Made by a program: the position numbers and the translations under genes. This document shows positions 50,268 through 59,407 of a DNA stretch of 64,000 nt, piece by piece (the stretch's first letter is position 1; each line of letters opens with the position of its first letter). Origin of the DNA: Arthrobacter citreus (GTDB taxonomy: Bacteria; Actinomycetota; Actinomycetes; Actinomycetales; Micrococcaceae); NCBI RefSeq assembly GCF_038405225.1, contig NZ_CP151657.1:1550001-1614000 (forward strand), given 5' to 3'. The notes below the pieces were generated by a model. That model did not search any database, had not been told where the DNA came from, and saw only the letters and a program-made list of their open reading frames with translations.

Positions 50268-51650
50268 TCACACGGACCGCGTTTCCCCGGACCGGTCGGT
50301 GAAAGCCGCACGGAGATCACCGGCCAGGGCTTCCTCCACCCGGCGGGCCATATCCCGGATCTCCAGGTGGTCGGCGGTCACCAAATGGTCGCGGGTGCTC
50401 TCCAGCACCAGGGAGGACTGGCGGCGGATCTCCCCGCGCTGGCCGTCGTTGACCGCGTTGGCCGCGCAGTCCCGCAGCAGCCGCAGGACGGCGGTGAGCA
50501 CCAGCGGCTCCGACTCTGCGAAGCGGCGCACCGGTCCGCAGACCAGGTCCAAGAAGTAGCGGTAGTCGCGCCCCGCAGTGACCAGGCGCAGCACTCCCGT
50601 GGCGTCATAATGCGCTTCCGGCCCCAGCTGGCGGCGCTGGATATCCACCAGCAGGTCAGCGCAGTACCCCATGGAGTGGGCCGCAGTGATGGGGTCATTA
50701 ATGCTGGGTGAAATCGCCTTGACGGCAATGTCCGTGAGCTGGCGCAGCCCCAGCGCGGCGTCCTGCTCCTCCGTTCGTTCATAGCCAATCTCCATGGCCG
50801 CGGCCAGGGCCTCACGCACCGCCGCCATGGGCAGGGTCCCGCCGTCGTCGCTCCACACCCGGGCCGCAGGCGTTCCGACCGTCATCAGGTCCCCCGGCTG
50901 CACTTCGATGTGCATGGTCAGCCGGTGCCGGGCCAGCATGTCCACCAGCGGTTTGGCATGCACGGCCTGGATGATCCCGCTGCGGCGCGCCGGCACCGCA
51001 GTTCCGCCGTCGGGTTCCGGAAAATCCTGCACTTCCCCGGTCTCGGACCTGGGGTATGTGTCGCGGAGGACGGCGAGGCAGGCCTGACGGGCATTGAGCA
51101 TCATGGTGTCAACCCGCAGCGATCGGGTGATGTGCCCCATGAACAGCAGCAGCACCACCCCACTGGTAATGCCCAACACGTAGACCAGGCCCACCACCAG
51201 CACCGGCACCGGGCGGTCCGGATCCATCCCGTGCAGGCCCGTAATGCTGACCATGAAAGTGCCCATCAGGACCGCAAGCACCATCTGGGTGCGCACGTCG
51301 CGGGCAAACTCGCGCAGCAGCCGGGGCGAAAACTGCTGCGAGGCCAATTGCAGGGCCACCACTGTCAGCGAGAACGTGACGGTGACAGCGGTCATGACGC
51401 TGGTGGCTACCGCCTGCAGGAGGCCGCTGGCCGCCGCGGTACCCGAAGGCCAAATCCACCGGGCCCATTCCACATCGCTGCCGGGACGAACCTGGAGCAG
51501 CAGCAGCGACAGCAGCAGCGCCGCCAGGGATGCACAGGTGGGCCAGAACCAGAGCGAGGCCCGCAGCGACTCGCGGTTGAACCGGAACCGCGGCTCGGGT
51601 CCCGGATGGCGCGGACGGAAGGTGGATGAACCATGCCCTGTCTTGCTCAT
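50268..51650 (-). CDS. DUF2254 family membrane protein
   Basis: The 460-residue protein has four N-terminal helices (about 35-58, 70-100, 118-140, 150-172). A large cytoplasmic region follows with the family motifs VTVTFSLTVVALQLASQQFS, FSPRLLREFARDVRTQMVLA, YIDVQPGDLM-like HIEVQPGDLMTVG, and AISPSINDPITAAHSMGYCA. The function of DUF2254 is not known. The start is ATG at 51650. It is the last gene before the MarR/ABC exporter pair. Confidence 0.85.
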   Translation of the reverse strand: MSKTGHGSSTFRPRHPGPEPRFRFNRESLRASLWFWPTCASLAALLLSLLLLQVRPGSDVEWARWIWPSGTAAASGLLQAVATSVMTAVTVTFSLTVVALQLASQQFSPRLLREFARDVRTQMVLAVLMGTFMVSITGLHGMDPDRPVPVLVVGLVYVLGITSGVVLLLFMGHITRSLRVDTMMLNARQACLAVLRDTYPRSETGEVQDFPEPDGGTAVPARRSGIIQAVHAKPLVDMLARHRLTMHIEVQPGDLMTVGTPAARVWSDDGGTLPMAAVREALAAAMEIGYERTEEQDAALGLRQLTDIAVKAISPSINDPITAAHSMGYCADLLVDIQRRQLGPEAHYDATGVLRLVTAGRDYRYFLDLVCGPVRRFAESEPLVLTAVLRLLRDCAANAVNDGQRGEIRRQSSLVLESTRDHLVTADHLEIRDMARRVEEALAGDLRAAFTDRSGETRSV

Positions 51651-51736
51651 CGGGACCCCTTCGGAGCGGAAACTAGGCCTGATTCATTGTGGCCGGTCCA
51701 CGGCGGAGGCCCAATCCCAGAGGCCCGTCCCGGCGG

Positions 51737-52237
51737 TTATATCCCCTGCTTATGTCCATTCCCGGCCAGCCGGCCCAAAATCCGGGCCAGCTCTGCCCGG
51801 TCGCCCGGCTCCAAAACAGAAAAGAACTCATCCGCCTCACGCTTCCGGTCCGCCAGCACCGTCTCCCGCAGCCGCTCCCCCGCTTCCGTCAGCACCAGCA
51901 GCGCCGCCCGCCGGTCCGTGGGGTGGGCGCGGCGTTCCACCAGCCCCTTAGCCGCGAGGTGGTCGATAACTTCAGTGGCGGAGCGGGGAGCTATGTGCAG
52001 CCGCTCCGCCAGCTCCTTCAGCCGCAGCCCGGGCTCACCGCCCTGCGTTCCTTGACTGTCGGCGCCGGAAGCCGCCCTGGCTACCGCACTGAGGGCCCGG
52101 AACTGGTGTGGGGTTAGGTCATATGGAGCCAGCTGCTGCATCCAGCGCTTCCGCAGTCCACGGAAGGCCGCATGCATCAGGTCGCCCAAGGCCGCCGGGT
52201 CGGCGGAAGAGTTCATCATGGAAACCAGTCTACCCAT
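51737..52237 (-). CDS. MarR family transcriptional regulator
   Basis: This 166-residue regulator has the MarR fold: YDLTPHQFRALSAVARAASG, a recognition segment RLKELAERLHIAPRSATEVI, and the wing RAHPTDRRAALLVLTEAGER. It is divergent from a multidrug-type ABC exporter, which it probably represses. The ATG at 52237 or the close ATGs at 52219/52216 could be used; none has a strong ribosome site. Confidence 0.88.
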   Translation of the reverse strand: MGRLVSMMNSSADPAALGDLMHAAFRGLRKRWMQQLAPYDLTPHQFRALSAVARAASGADSQGTQGGEPGLRLKELAERLHIAPRSATEVIDHLAAKGLVERRAHPTDRRAALLVLTEAGERLRETVLADRKREADEFFSVLEPGDRAELARILGRLAGNGHKQGI

Positions 52238-52241
52238 TTAG

Positions 52242-52265
52242 CGGTAACCACATAGTGAGGTAACC
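52242..52265. promoter_or_regulatory. Candidate MarR site (direct repeat of GGTAACC)
   Basis: GGTAACC occurs at 52242-52248 and again at 52259-52265, 17 bases apart in the 73-base divergent region. The second copy is centred in GAGGTAACCTC, which is nearly palindromic. Confidence 0.5.
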
Positions 52266-52310
52266 TCTCTATTAGCCGCGACGCAGATACCCGCGGCATC
52301 AGGAGGAACC

Positions 52311-54164
52311 ATGGCTATACCCGAAACGGCCCCAACAGGCCCCGGAAGCGGCAGGGGATCCGGCGGCGGCCGCGGCCCCGCGCGGTTGAACCCCGCAGAC
52401 AAGAAACAGTTGAAGCGGCACCCCGTGAGCCTGAAGCGCATCATGGCCCTGTTCGCCCCGCACAAGGGAACCATCGCCGTCGTCGTCACGCTCATTACGC
52501 TTTCCTCGGTGATCAACCTGGCACAGCCGTTCCTGGTCCGCGCCGTCATCGACGATGCCCTGCCGTCCGGGAACATCCGACTGCTGGTGATCCTGGCGGC
52601 CTCAATGGTGGCGGTGGCCGCACTGACGTCGGTGATCGGCGTGGTGCAGACCTGGCTGGCCACCGGCATGGGCCAGCGCGTTATGCATGCCCTCCGCGTG
52701 AAGCTGTTTACGCATCTGCAGGCGCAGTCACTGGGCTTCTTCACCCGCACTCGCGGCGGCGAGGTGCAGTCCCGCCTCACGCACGACATTTCCGGCATGC
52801 AGTCTGTCGTCACCTCCACCGCCACCGGCGTTGCCTCCAACCTCACCACCACCATCGCCACCGCCGCAGCCATGGCCGCCCTGTCCCCCGGCCTGAGCCT
52901 GATTTCCCTGGTGGTCCTGCCCCCGGCGATCTGGCTATCGCGCCGCGTCGCCCAGATCCGGCGCACCGTCACCGACGAACGCCAGCGCGAGCTCGCCGCC
53001 CTGCACACCCAGGTGGAGGAAGGGCTGTCGGTTTCCGGAGTCCGGCTGGCCAAGACACTGGGCACCGCGCCGCGCGACGCCGAGCGCTTCCACACCCGTT
53101 CGGAAAAGCTTGTCGGGCTGGAGCTGCGCAGCCAGCTTGCCGGGAGCTGGCGGATGGCCACCATGCAGATCGTGTTTGCCGCCATCCCTGCCGTCATCTA
53201 CCTCGCGGCCGGTTTCCCGGCGACGAGCGGCGGGATGACCATCGGCACCCTGGTGGCGTTTACCGGGCTGCAGGCGACGATTTTCCGTCCGGTCATGGGA
53301 CTGCTGAACATCGGCGTTCAGTGGGTCACGGCTCTGGCATTCTTCAGCCGCATCTTCGAGTACCTGGATCTGGTGCCGGCCATCAAGGCGCCGGACCATC
53401 CCGTCCGGTTGGATCCGTCCACCGTGCGCGGTGAGGTGCGGTTCGAGGGTGTGCGGTTTGCGTACGACGGCGGAACTGACGTCCTGCGCGGGATCGACCT
53501 GAACCTTCCGGCTGGGACAACCACCGCCGTCGTCGGCCCCACCGGCTCCGGCAAAAGCACCCTGGCATCCCTGCTGCCGCGCCTGAACGATGTCAGTGAC
53601 GGCCGCGTCACCATTGACGGCGTGGATGTGCGGGACATTGCGCCCGAGGATCTGGCCCGGATTGTCGGCGTCGTTTCCCAGGAGACCTACCTCATCCACG
53701 CCTCGGTGCGGGAGAACCTGCTGCTGGCCGCCCCGGACGCCACCGATGAACAGTTGTGGCAGGCACTGGCCGCCGCGCAGATCGCGGACTCGATCGGCAG
53801 CCTGCCGGAGGGGCTCGATACCCTCGTGGGCGCCCGCGGGCACCGCTTTTCCGGCGGGGAGCAGCAGCGGCTGGCCATCGCCCGGACCATCCTGCGCAAC
53901 CCGCCCGTGCTGGTCCTGGACGAGGCAACCAGCGCTCTGGACAACACCACCGAGGCGCAGGTGCAGCAGGCACTGGAGCGGCTTTCGGCCGGCCGGACCA
54001 CGCTGACCATTGCGCACCGGCTCTCCACCGTGGAGAACGCCGGGCAGGTGGCCGTCCTGGACACGGGACGGGTTGTGGAGCTCGGCACCGCGCAGGATCT
54101 GCGCCACGGCGACGGACCGTTTGCGCGGCTCGCTGCCCGCACGGAGGCCGGGGTGGTTTCCTGA
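52311..54164 (+). CDS. ABC transporter, fused permease-ATPase (multidrug exporter type)
   Basis: The 617-residue half transporter has six helices (about 55-315) followed by an ATPase with Walker A GPTGSGKS (409-416), Q-loop VVSQETYLIHASVRENL, signature FSGGEQQRLAIA (513-524), Walker B VLVLDEATSALD (533-544) and switch histidine TIAHRLSTV. It probably works as a homodimer exporting drugs or lipids. The N-terminus carries a Gly/Ser-rich extension of about 25 residues. It is divergent from a MarR gene. Confidence 0.93.
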   Translation: MAIPETAPTGPGSGRGSGGGRGPARLNPADKKQLKRHPVSLKRIMALFAPHKGTIAVVVTLITLSSVINLAQPFLVRAVIDDALPSGNIRLLVILAASMVAVAALTSVIGVVQTWLATGMGQRVMHALRVKLFTHLQAQSLGFFTRTRGGEVQSRLTHDISGMQSVVTSTATGVASNLTTTIATAAAMAALSPGLSLISLVVLPPAIWLSRRVAQIRRTVTDERQRELAALHTQVEEGLSVSGVRLAKTLGTAPRDAERFHTRSEKLVGLELRSQLAGSWRMATMQIVFAAIPAVIYLAAGFPATSGGMTIGTLVAFTGLQATIFRPVMGLLNIGVQWVTALAFFSRIFEYLDLVPAIKAPDHPVRLDPSTVRGEVRFEGVRFAYDGGTDVLRGIDLNLPAGTTTAVVGPTGSGKSTLASLLPRLNDVSDGRVTIDGVDVRDIAPEDLARIVGVVSQETYLIHASVRENLLLAAPDATDEQLWQALAAAQIADSIGSLPEGLDTLVGARGHRFSGGEQQRLAIARTILRNPPVLVLDEATSALDNTTEAQVQQALERLSAGRTTLTIAHRLSTVENAGQVAVLDTGRVVELGTAQDLRHGDGPFARLAARTEAGVVS

Positions 54165-54170
54165 CGGGAG

Positions 54171-55436
54171 TTAGCTGCTGCCGGCGAACCGCAGCCGGAG
54201 CATCCGCCCGATAATTCCGACGGCGAACACGAGAATGCCCAGCGCCACCGCCGGGGGTGGCAGGGTTGCGACCAGGACGATGCAGGCCAGCGCCCCCAGC
54301 ACCTGGAGCGCTTTGGGATAGCGCCGGTCCTCGCCGGGTTGGGTGAAGGCCGCGATATTGGCCACCAAGTAGTACACCAGGACGCCGAAGGAAGAAAAGG
54401 CGATGGCCCCGCGCAAATCCGCCACGGCGATCACGGCGCAGATCAGCAGGGCCAGCACGGCTTCGGCCCGGTGCGGCACCTGGTACCGCGGATGCACCGC
54501 CGCGAGCCACTGCGGCAGGTCCCGTTCGCGGGCCATGGCCAGCGTTGTTCGGCCCAGCCCCGCGATCAGTGCGAGCAGGGCCCCCAATGCAGCAAGAGCC
54601 GCGCCCACGCGGACCACCGGCGCCGCCCAGGATTCGGACCCGGCTTCCACTGCGGCGGCCAACGGGGAAGTTGTCGCCGCCACCCCTTCCGACCCCAGGA
54701 CCGCCAGGACTGTCACCCCCACCGCCGCATAGACGGCGACGGCGATGGCCAGCGACATTCCGATGGCGCGGGGAATTGTCCGGCGGGGACGGCGCACTTC
54801 TTCACTCATGGTGGCTATGCGGGCGTATCCGGCAAAGGCGAAAAACAACAGCCCGGCGGACTGCAGGATCCCGTACCAGCCATGGCCCAGCAGTCCCCCA
54901 TCAAGGCCGAAGTCCGCCGCGGCTCGAGGTCCTGACCCGATCCAGGCTGCAGCCAGGGCCACGGCCAGCGCGGCAAGGACGAGGGCAACCAGGATGCGGG
55001 CCAGCCCGGCTGTTCGGGTGATGCCGTGATAATTCACGGCGGCCAGCACGACGACGGCGGCGACGGCCACCGGCCGCTCCCACCCGGCCGGTGCGGTGTA
55101 GGCCGCGAAGGTCATGGCCATCGCGGCGGCGCTGGCGGTCTTCCCGACAACAAACCCCCATCCCGCCAGGTAGCCGGGCCAGGGGCCCAGCCGCTCGCGC
55201 CCGTACAGGTAGGTGCCTCCGGAGCGGGGGTAAGCGGCCGCCAGCTGCGCGGACGAGGTGGCATTGCAGAAGGCCACGCCGGCGGCAATCACCAGTCCCA
55301 GCAGCAGTCCGGATCCGGCAGCCGCAGCCGCGGGGGTAAAGGCGGCGAAAACTCCGGCTCCAATCATGGAACCGAGGCCGATAATCACGGCGTCGGGCGT
55401 ACCCAGGCGGCGGGCCAATTCCGGTTCTTTCCCCAT
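54171..55436 (-). CDS. APC superfamily amino acid permease
   Basis: The 421-residue protein has about 12 helices and starts LARRLGTPDAVIIGLGSMIG AG-type sequence (residues 6-27) typical of APC transporters, with the G-S-M-I-G-A-G-V-F unwound helix. Later blocks include YPRSGGTYLYGRERLGPWPG, FFAFAGYARIATMSEEVRRP and LPQWLAAVHPRYQVPHRAEA. It should be a secondary transporter for an amino acid or amine; the substrate is unknown. It converges with the ABC exporter gene (six-base gap). Confidence 0.9.
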   Translation of the reverse strand: MGKEPELARRLGTPDAVIIGLGSMIGAGVFAAFTPAAAAAGSGLLLGLVIAAGVAFCNATSSAQLAAAYPRSGGTYLYGRERLGPWPGYLAGWGFVVGKTASAAAMAMTFAAYTAPAGWERPVAVAAVVVLAAVNYHGITRTAGLARILVALVLAALAVALAAAWIGSGPRAAADFGLDGGLLGHGWYGILQSAGLLFFAFAGYARIATMSEEVRRPRRTIPRAIGMSLAIAVAVYAAVGVTVLAVLGSEGVAATTSPLAAAVEAGSESWAAPVVRVGAALAALGALLALIAGLGRTTLAMARERDLPQWLAAVHPRYQVPHRAEAVLALLICAVIAVADLRGAIAFSSFGVLVYYLVANIAAFTQPGEDRRYPKALQVLGALACIVLVATLPPPAVALGILVFAVGIIGRMLRLRFAGSS

Positions 55437-55533
55437 GCGGCCACCATCTCACGGATCGGCACTGCCCACGGGTGATATACGCGCTGCGGCGTGGAAGGCT
55501 GGCCTTTCCCGCATTTCTGAGAGGATGGAGGGC

Positions 55534-55845
55534 ATGAAGACGAACCGTGCCGACACCGCCACTGAAGATGGCTTCTTCCCCTGGCCGAAGGAAGTCCCGC
55601 AGGAATGGATCCTGCGGGCGCACCCGGTGATCCTTGCGGCCTCCGCCCTGGTGCTCTATCACCAGTTCGCGCCCCTGCCGGCGAGCCCCATGGGCTTTGT
55701 CAGTGAGATTTTTGTGCTCAGCACTGCGTATTCCATGCTTGCCGGCCGTGGCCGCAAGAAGCAAAAGCAGGCCAACCCCTCAGCCGGCCCCGGAACTTCA
55801 ACGGACCCGGGCAGTCAGTCCGGCCCCGGGGACCGCCCGGAGTAG
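55534..55845 (+). CDS. Small membrane-associated protein of unknown function
   Basis: The 103-residue protein has one or two hydrophobic segments (about 30-75: AHPVILAASALVLYHQFAPL then PMGFVSEIFVLSTAYSMLAG) and a basic, Pro/Gly-rich tail. No family is recognised. The ATG at 55534 is chosen because GAGAGG lies nine bases upstream, though an ATG nine bases earlier is also open. It is followed by a strong terminator. Confidence 0.6.
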   Translation: MKTNRADTATEDGFFPWPKEVPQEWILRAHPVILAASALVLYHQFAPLPASPMGFVSEIFVLSTAYSMLAGRGRKKQKQANPSAGPGTSTDPGSQSGPGDRPE

Positions 55846-55914
55846 ACCAGCCAGCGCAGTCCCCGGCCGGAGCAACCGGCACGGACCGTCTGCCGGGGAT
55901 GATCGCAGGATGAG

Positions 55915-55947
55915 AAAAAGCCGGGCCCGAAGGGGCCCGGCTTTTTC
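55915..55947. terminator. Bidirectional Rho-independent terminator
   Basis: AAAAAG-CCGGGCCC-GAAG-GGGCCCGG-CTTTTT is a perfect hairpin with A and T tracts on both sides. It lies between two converging genes (ending at 55845 and 55977) and should stop both. Confidence 0.92.
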
Positions 55948-55976
55948 ATGGATTGGCGGTTGGTGTCAGGCCGCAG

Positions 55977-56486
55977 TTAGCCGTTGGCCTCTGCGCAGTG
56001 ATTCGCAGCAGGCCCACCGCGCATGCTCAGACGGGAGAGGTAGCCGGCAAACTGGCGGAGGTCCGCTTCGGACCAGGAGTCCAGCACGTCATGGTCCAGC
56101 ATGATGCCCGTCTGCACGGCCTTGACCCGCTCGGCGGCCATGGGAGTCAGTGCCAGCAGCCGGGCGCGGCCGTCCTTCGGATCGGGCTGGACCTCAATGA
56201 GGTCCATCTCCTCCAGCTGGCGCGATAGCCGGCTGATGACGCTTTTATCGACCATCAGCTGTTCGGCCACAACACCGGACTGAGTGGGCCCCACCCGCTT
56301 GAGCAGCTGCAGGATCTTGAGCCCGAACAGCGAAAGGGTTGGATCAACTCCCTTGGCGGCGTCCCGCATGCTCGCCCGGACGCTGTCGGCCAGCCGCCGG
56401 AGGGAATCCTCCACCTCGTTGATGGCTGCGGACCGGCCGTTATCTCCGGCCCGGCCGTTCACCGCATCCTTGGCCGGGGAGATCAA
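55977..56486 (-). CDS. MarR family transcriptional regulator
   Basis: The 169-residue regulator has a long N-terminal helix (about 20-50), the segment TLSLFGLKILQLLKRVGPTQ, recognition helix VAEQLMVDKSVISRLSRQLE, and wing PDPKDGRARLLALTPMAAER. Its start overlaps the stop of the MFS exporter gene by four bases, so it is cotranscribed after its target. The regulator most likely acts at the two palindromes upstream of the exporter. Confidence 0.9.
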   Translation of the reverse strand: MISPAKDAVNGRAGDNGRSAAINEVEDSLRRLADSVRASMRDAAKGVDPTLSLFGLKILQLLKRVGPTQSGVVAEQLMVDKSVISRLSRQLEEMDLIEVQPDPKDGRARLLALTPMAAERVKAVQTGIMLDHDVLDSWSEADLRQFAGYLSRLSMRGGPAANHCAEANG

Positions 56487-58342
56487 GGCCTGCCCTGCTC
56501 CGGTCCGGGGGTTGACGCCGGCGCCATCGGATCCACGAGCCCCACGGCGCCAGTGGCGACGTCAACGAGGGTCAGGTCCGCGGCGGCGCGTTCCTCTTCG
56601 CGGCGGGTGCCGGTCTCATCCGGTTCGCCGCCGTCGGCAGCGGGCGTTGGTGTTTCCGCGGCCGGAACAGCCGTGGCGCCGGCAGCCGCAGCAGTCGTAC
56701 CGGCCGTTGCGGCAGGTGCCGCAGCGGCGGCGGCTGCGTTCTTCAGCTGCACGGCATTCTGCCGTCCGAGCGAGGCGTTGGGCAGGAAGATCACCGCAAT
56801 CAGCGTGATCAGGGCCAGCGGAACGCTGTAGAGGAAGACCGAGCCAACCCCCACGCCGTAGGCGCTTTCGACCAGGACGGCGATGGCATCCGGCAGTTCG
56901 GAAACCTTGGGAATGGATCCGCTGCCGAGGGCGACGGCGGCAGCGGCCTGATCGGCCGGGGCCAGGGCCGAGATGCCGCTCTTGATTTCCTGCGCCACGA
57001 TGGTGCCCAGGACCGAGCCAAGCACGGAAACACCGACGGTGCCGCCGAGGCTGCGGAAGAACGTGACGGCACTGGTGGCCACCCCGAGGTTCTTCACCTC
57101 AATGGAGTTCTGGACCACCAGGACCAGGTTCTGCATGAGCATGCCCAGCCCGGCGCCGAGGACGGCCATGTAGATGCCCACGAGGACCAGGTTCGTGTCA
57201 TAGGCCAGGGTGCCCAGCAGGACGGAGCCAACCACGGTGAGGACAGCGCCGGAAATCATGACGGCCTTCCACTTTCCGGTGCGGCTGATGACGCGGCCGA
57301 AGTAGGTCGAGGAGATCAGCAGGCCGGCCATCATGGGGATGGTGAGCAGGCCGGATTCGGTGGGTGTGGCGCCCCGCGCCAGCTGCATGTACTGGGCCAG
57401 GAACACCGACGTGCCGAACATGGAGACGCCGACGGCGATGCTCGCAACCACGGCAAGGGTGAAGGTCCGGTTCTTAAACATCGAGAGGGGAATGATGGGT
57501 TCCGGTGACTTGAATTCCACCAGCACGGCGGCAATCAGCAGCACGGCGGATCCGGCGACCATCAGGAATGAGGCCAGCGAGGCCCACTCGAACTGATTGC
57601 CGGCCAGCGTTACCCAGATCATCAGCAGCGACACGCCGCCGGCGATCAGCACGGCGCCGAGGTAGTCGATGTGGACCTTGCGCTTGGGGTGCTTGGGCAG
57701 GTGCAGGGTGAGCTGCAGCAGGATGATCGCGGCAATGGCAACCGGAAGCGCAATGAAGAAGTTCCAACGCCAGCCGAAGGCATCGGTGACGACGCCGCCC
57801 AGCAGCGGTCCGCCGACGGTGCCGACAGCCATGACGGCGCCGAACAGTCCGGCATACTTGCCGCGGTCGCGCGGGCTGATGATGTCGGCCATGATGATCT
57901 GGCTCAGCGCGGCGAGTCCGCCGGCACCCAGACCCTGGAACACGCGGAACACAATAAGCGTGCTGGTGTCCTGCGAGAAGCCGGCCAGTGCCGAGCCGAG
58001 CACAAAGATGCCCAGCGCCAGCTGAATGAGCAGCTTTCGGTTGAAGAGGTCGGCAAACTTTCCCCACAGCGGGGTGGACACCGTGGTGGCCAGCAGGGTG
58101 CCGGTGACCACCCAGGTGTACGCGGACTGATTGCCGTCGAGGTCCGAGATGATCAGCGGCAGCGAGGTGGAGACCACGGTGCCTGCCAGGATCGAAACAA
58201 ACATGCCGAGCAGGAGGCCGGAGAGCGATTCCAGCACCTGCTTATGGGTCATGGTGCCGTCGGGTGAGACTGTGCGCTTGGGCGCTTTGGCCTTGGGCTC
58301 CTTCTTCGGCTTGATCGTATCGGGACGTGGTTCCGGGGACAT
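56483..58342 (-). CDS. MDR family MFS transporter (DHA2 type)
   Basis: The 619-residue protein is a 14-helix drug:H+ antiporter-2 family member. LLGMFVSILAGTVVSTSLPL and IISDLDGNQSAYTWVVTGTL precede motif A GKFADLFNRKL. FQGLGAGGLAALSQIIMADI and GAVMAVGTVGGPLLGGVVTD (motif C) follow. The C-terminal tail (about 545-619) is long and rich in Ala, Glu and Pro. It exports toxic compounds; the substrate is unknown. It is the first gene of a two-gene operon with marR and has two operator-like repeats upstream. Confidence 0.93.
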   Translation of the reverse strand: MSPEPRPDTIKPKKEPKAKAPKRTVSPDGTMTHKQVLESLSGLLLGMFVSILAGTVVSTSLPLIISDLDGNQSAYTWVVTGTLLATTVSTPLWGKFADLFNRKLLIQLALGIFVLGSALAGFSQDTSTLIVFRVFQGLGAGGLAALSQIIMADIISPRDRGKYAGLFGAVMAVGTVGGPLLGGVVTDAFGWRWNFFIALPVAIAAIILLQLTLHLPKHPKRKVHIDYLGAVLIAGGVSLLMIWVTLAGNQFEWASLASFLMVAGSAVLLIAAVLVEFKSPEPIIPLSMFKNRTFTLAVVASIAVGVSMFGTSVFLAQYMQLARGATPTESGLLTIPMMAGLLISSTYFGRVISRTGKWKAVMISGAVLTVVGSVLLGTLAYDTNLVLVGIYMAVLGAGLGMLMQNLVLVVQNSIEVKNLGVATSAVTFFRSLGGTVGVSVLGSVLGTIVAQEIKSGISALAPADQAAAAVALGSGSIPKVSELPDAIAVLVESAYGVGVGSVFLYSVPLALITLIAVIFLPNASLGRQNAVQLKNAAAAAAAPAATAGTTAAAAGATAVPAAETPTPAADGGEPDETGTRREEERAAADLTLVDVATGAVGLVDPMAPASTPGPEQGRP

Positions 58343-58355
58343 CTGACTCCTGCTG

Positions 58356-58402
58356 ATAGTTGACTTACATCAACTATATAACTAGTTGCCTAAGATCAAC
58401 TA
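58356..58402. promoter_or_regulatory. Two MarR-type operators upstream of the MFS exporter
   Basis: ATAGTTGA-CTTACA-TCAACTAT (58356-58377) is a perfect inverted repeat with 8-base arms. TAGTTGC-CTAAGA-TCAACTA (58383-58402) is a near-identical second copy, one mismatch, centred 26 bases away. They lie 14 to 60 bases upstream of the exporter's start codon. Confidence 0.85.
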
Positions 58403-58472
58403 TTTAGTGTCCAGTCCCACATGCCGCCAGTACCTGATGGACATCTGGGGCTTACAGCCGAACAGATGACAA

Positions 58473-58514
58473 ACGACGACGGCGATGGGTGGCCGCCGTC
58501 GTCGCCGTCGTCGT
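58473..58514 (-). terminator. Hairpin terminator of the nitroreductase gene
   Basis: A 13-bp stem (58473-58485 with 58502-58514) encloses a 16-base loop built from CGTCGT-type repeats. It lies just after the leftward nitroreductase stop, and on that strand is followed by TTTGTC. Alternative pairings within the CGT repeats are possible. Confidence 0.6.
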
Positions 58515-58536
58515 CGTATAACTGTTGTGGAGAAAG

Positions 58537-59163
58537 CTAGACGGTAGCGGTCACGAAGTCGTAATCCAGGCGCGGCAGGCGCGGGTGCCAGGCGTTCTCG
58601 CCGGGCTTGCCGATGTTGACCACCATGAAGGCGCGCCTGTTGTGGCCGGCGTGGAACTCCGCATCAATACCTGCTGCGTCGAAGCCCCCCATGGGACCGG
58701 CGGCCAGGCCCACCGCGCGGACGGCCATGATGAAGTACGCAGCCTGCATGTGACCGTTGTTGCTGCCCATGACGGCGCGGAGCTCATCCTGGCCGTCGAA
58801 CATGGCTTTGCGCTCGGCCGCGTGCGGGAAGAACACGGGGAACTGCTCATGCCACTCGGTGTCATAGCTGAGCACTGCGACCATGGGAGCGGCAGCTGTC
58901 TTGGCCCGGTTGCCTTCGGCCATGTGCCGGACGAGGCGTTCACGCGCTTCGGCGGAACGGACCCAGGTGATCCGCAGGGGCTGGATGTTCATGGCGGTGG
59001 GGCCGAACTTGGTCAGCTCGTAGATGGCCCGCAGCTGCTCGTCGGTCACCATTTCGTCGGTGAAGGTGTTGGCCGTGCGGGCCTCGCGGAAAAAGAGGTC
59101 CAGGGCGTCGCCGTCAAGGACATACTCGGTGACCTGGTTCTCGGTGGTGCTGTCAATGCTCAC
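58537..59163 (-). CDS. Nitroreductase family protein (RutE/HadB-like)
   Basis: The 208-residue flavoenzyme has the RutE/malonic-semialdehyde-reductase-like pattern: ALDLFFREARTANTFTDEMV (FMN phosphate-binding arginines), LTKFGPTAMNIQPLRITWVR, and the late block QAAYFIMAVRAVGLAAGPMG. It reduces nitro or quinone-like compounds or aldehydes with NAD(P)H and FMN. The GTG at 59163 has GAAGG upstream. A longer frame continues toward 59421 but is unsupported. Divergent from the CarD-like gene. Confidence 0.85.
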   Translation of the reverse strand: MSIDSTTENQVTEYVLDGDALDLFFREARTANTFTDEMVTDEQLRAIYELTKFGPTAMNIQPLRITWVRSAEARERLVRHMAEGNRAKTAAAPMVAVLSYDTEWHEQFPVFFPHAAERKAMFDGQDELRAVMGSNNGHMQAAYFIMAVRAVGLAAGPMGGFDAAGIDAEFHAGHNRRAFMVVNIGKPGENAWHPRLPRLDYDFVTATV

Positions 59164-59407
59164 GTGCTGGACCTTCTTGCTGGGAAATGGGGCGGAAAAA
59201 TTCAACAGTCCATTCAAGCGCACCCGGAGCCTTGTTCCGTCATTTGCGTCTGGCCCGGGCACTATTTCCGGCCGCGCCCCGGGCCGGGAGGCCCCGCACC
59301 GATGACCTGAGTCACCGGCAGAGTAAAATGGAAGTTCACCAAAACCCGCAGACGATGACCGTTCGGTCCGAACCGTCCTGCGGATATCGTGTGGTCGGAG
59401 GTAGCGC

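Noticed and set aside
58490-58520. CGTCGT microsatellite as a regulatory repeat
   Set aside because: It is short and fits a terminator hairpin after the nitroreductase gene; no further evidence for a regulatory role.
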